A stretch of DNA of 7,114 bases from positions 500 through 7,613 of the forward strand of contig DKLE01000170.1 in the NCBI GenBank assembly GCA_002455605.1, read 5' to 3'. This DNA comes from Firmicutes bacterium UBA6648 (GTDB lineage Bacteria > Bacillota > Clostridia > Peptostreptococcales > Anaerovoracaceae). Shown here piece after piece: positions 7,112 through 7,114 of this stretch; the first letter of the stretch is position 1; each line of letters begins with the position of its first letter. The notes under the pieces are model-generated. The model saw only the letters and a list, made by a program, of their open reading frames with translations, ran no database searches and was not told the origin of the DNA. The translations under genes were made by a program, and so were the position numbers.

Positions 7112-7114
7112 GTC

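Overview
The window holds three genes, all on the minus strand and packed without real intergenic space. In transcription order they are a two-module nonribosomal peptide synthetase (NRPS; 7102 to 2159), a saccharopine-dehydrogenase-like NAD(P)-dependent oxidoreductase (2162 to 1080) and a thiazolinyl imide reductase of the Irp3/YbtU/PchG type (1077 to 1). The first junction is a 4-nt overlap (GTGA) and the second a 2-nt gap, so this is almost certainly one operon with translational coupling. It is the inner part of a biosynthetic gene cluster that probably continues past the right edge.

The NRPS reads A1-PCP1-Cy-A2-PCP2. All adenylation core motifs are intact in both A domains. Aligned by eye to GrsA, the specificity pocket of A2 is D-L-Y-N-L-S-L-I-W-K, the classic cysteine code. 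A1 gives D-L-F-N-L-S-L-I-W-K, the same code with Phe for Tyr. The condensing domain is a heterocyclization (Cy) domain, recognisable from Cy1, Cy2, Cy4, Cy5, Cy6 and Cy7, but the first Asp of its DxxxxDxxS motif is Asn. The simplest prediction is that two cysteines are loaded, joined and cyclised to a PCP2-bound thiazoline. The thiazolinyl imide reductase would then reduce this to a thiazolidine while it is still tethered. The second oxidoreductase has no assigned step.

Several things expected for a pyochelin/yersiniabactin-type siderophore are not seen here: an aryl carrier protein, a salicylate-activating enzyme, a methyltransferase or epimerase inserted in an A domain, a thioesterase or reductive release domain, and a transporter. 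Either the rest lies outside the window or this is a shorter, uncapped Cys-Cys pathway. The NRPS reading frame is still open at the right edge, so the protein may be longer than the 1647 residues called from ATG 7102, although that ATG has a plausible ribosome binding site.

The AT-rich sequence (about 33-40% GC in lines sampled by eye), the purine-rich GGAG ribosome binding sites, two GTG starts in tight junctions and the residue usage (Lys/Ile/Glu/Asn rich) suggest a Gram-positive low-GC bacterium, most likely a clostridial Bacillota. This is an inference; there is no taxonomic marker gene. I saw no RNA genes, mobile elements, CRISPR arrays, terminators or promoters; no non-coding stretch exceeds 12 bases.
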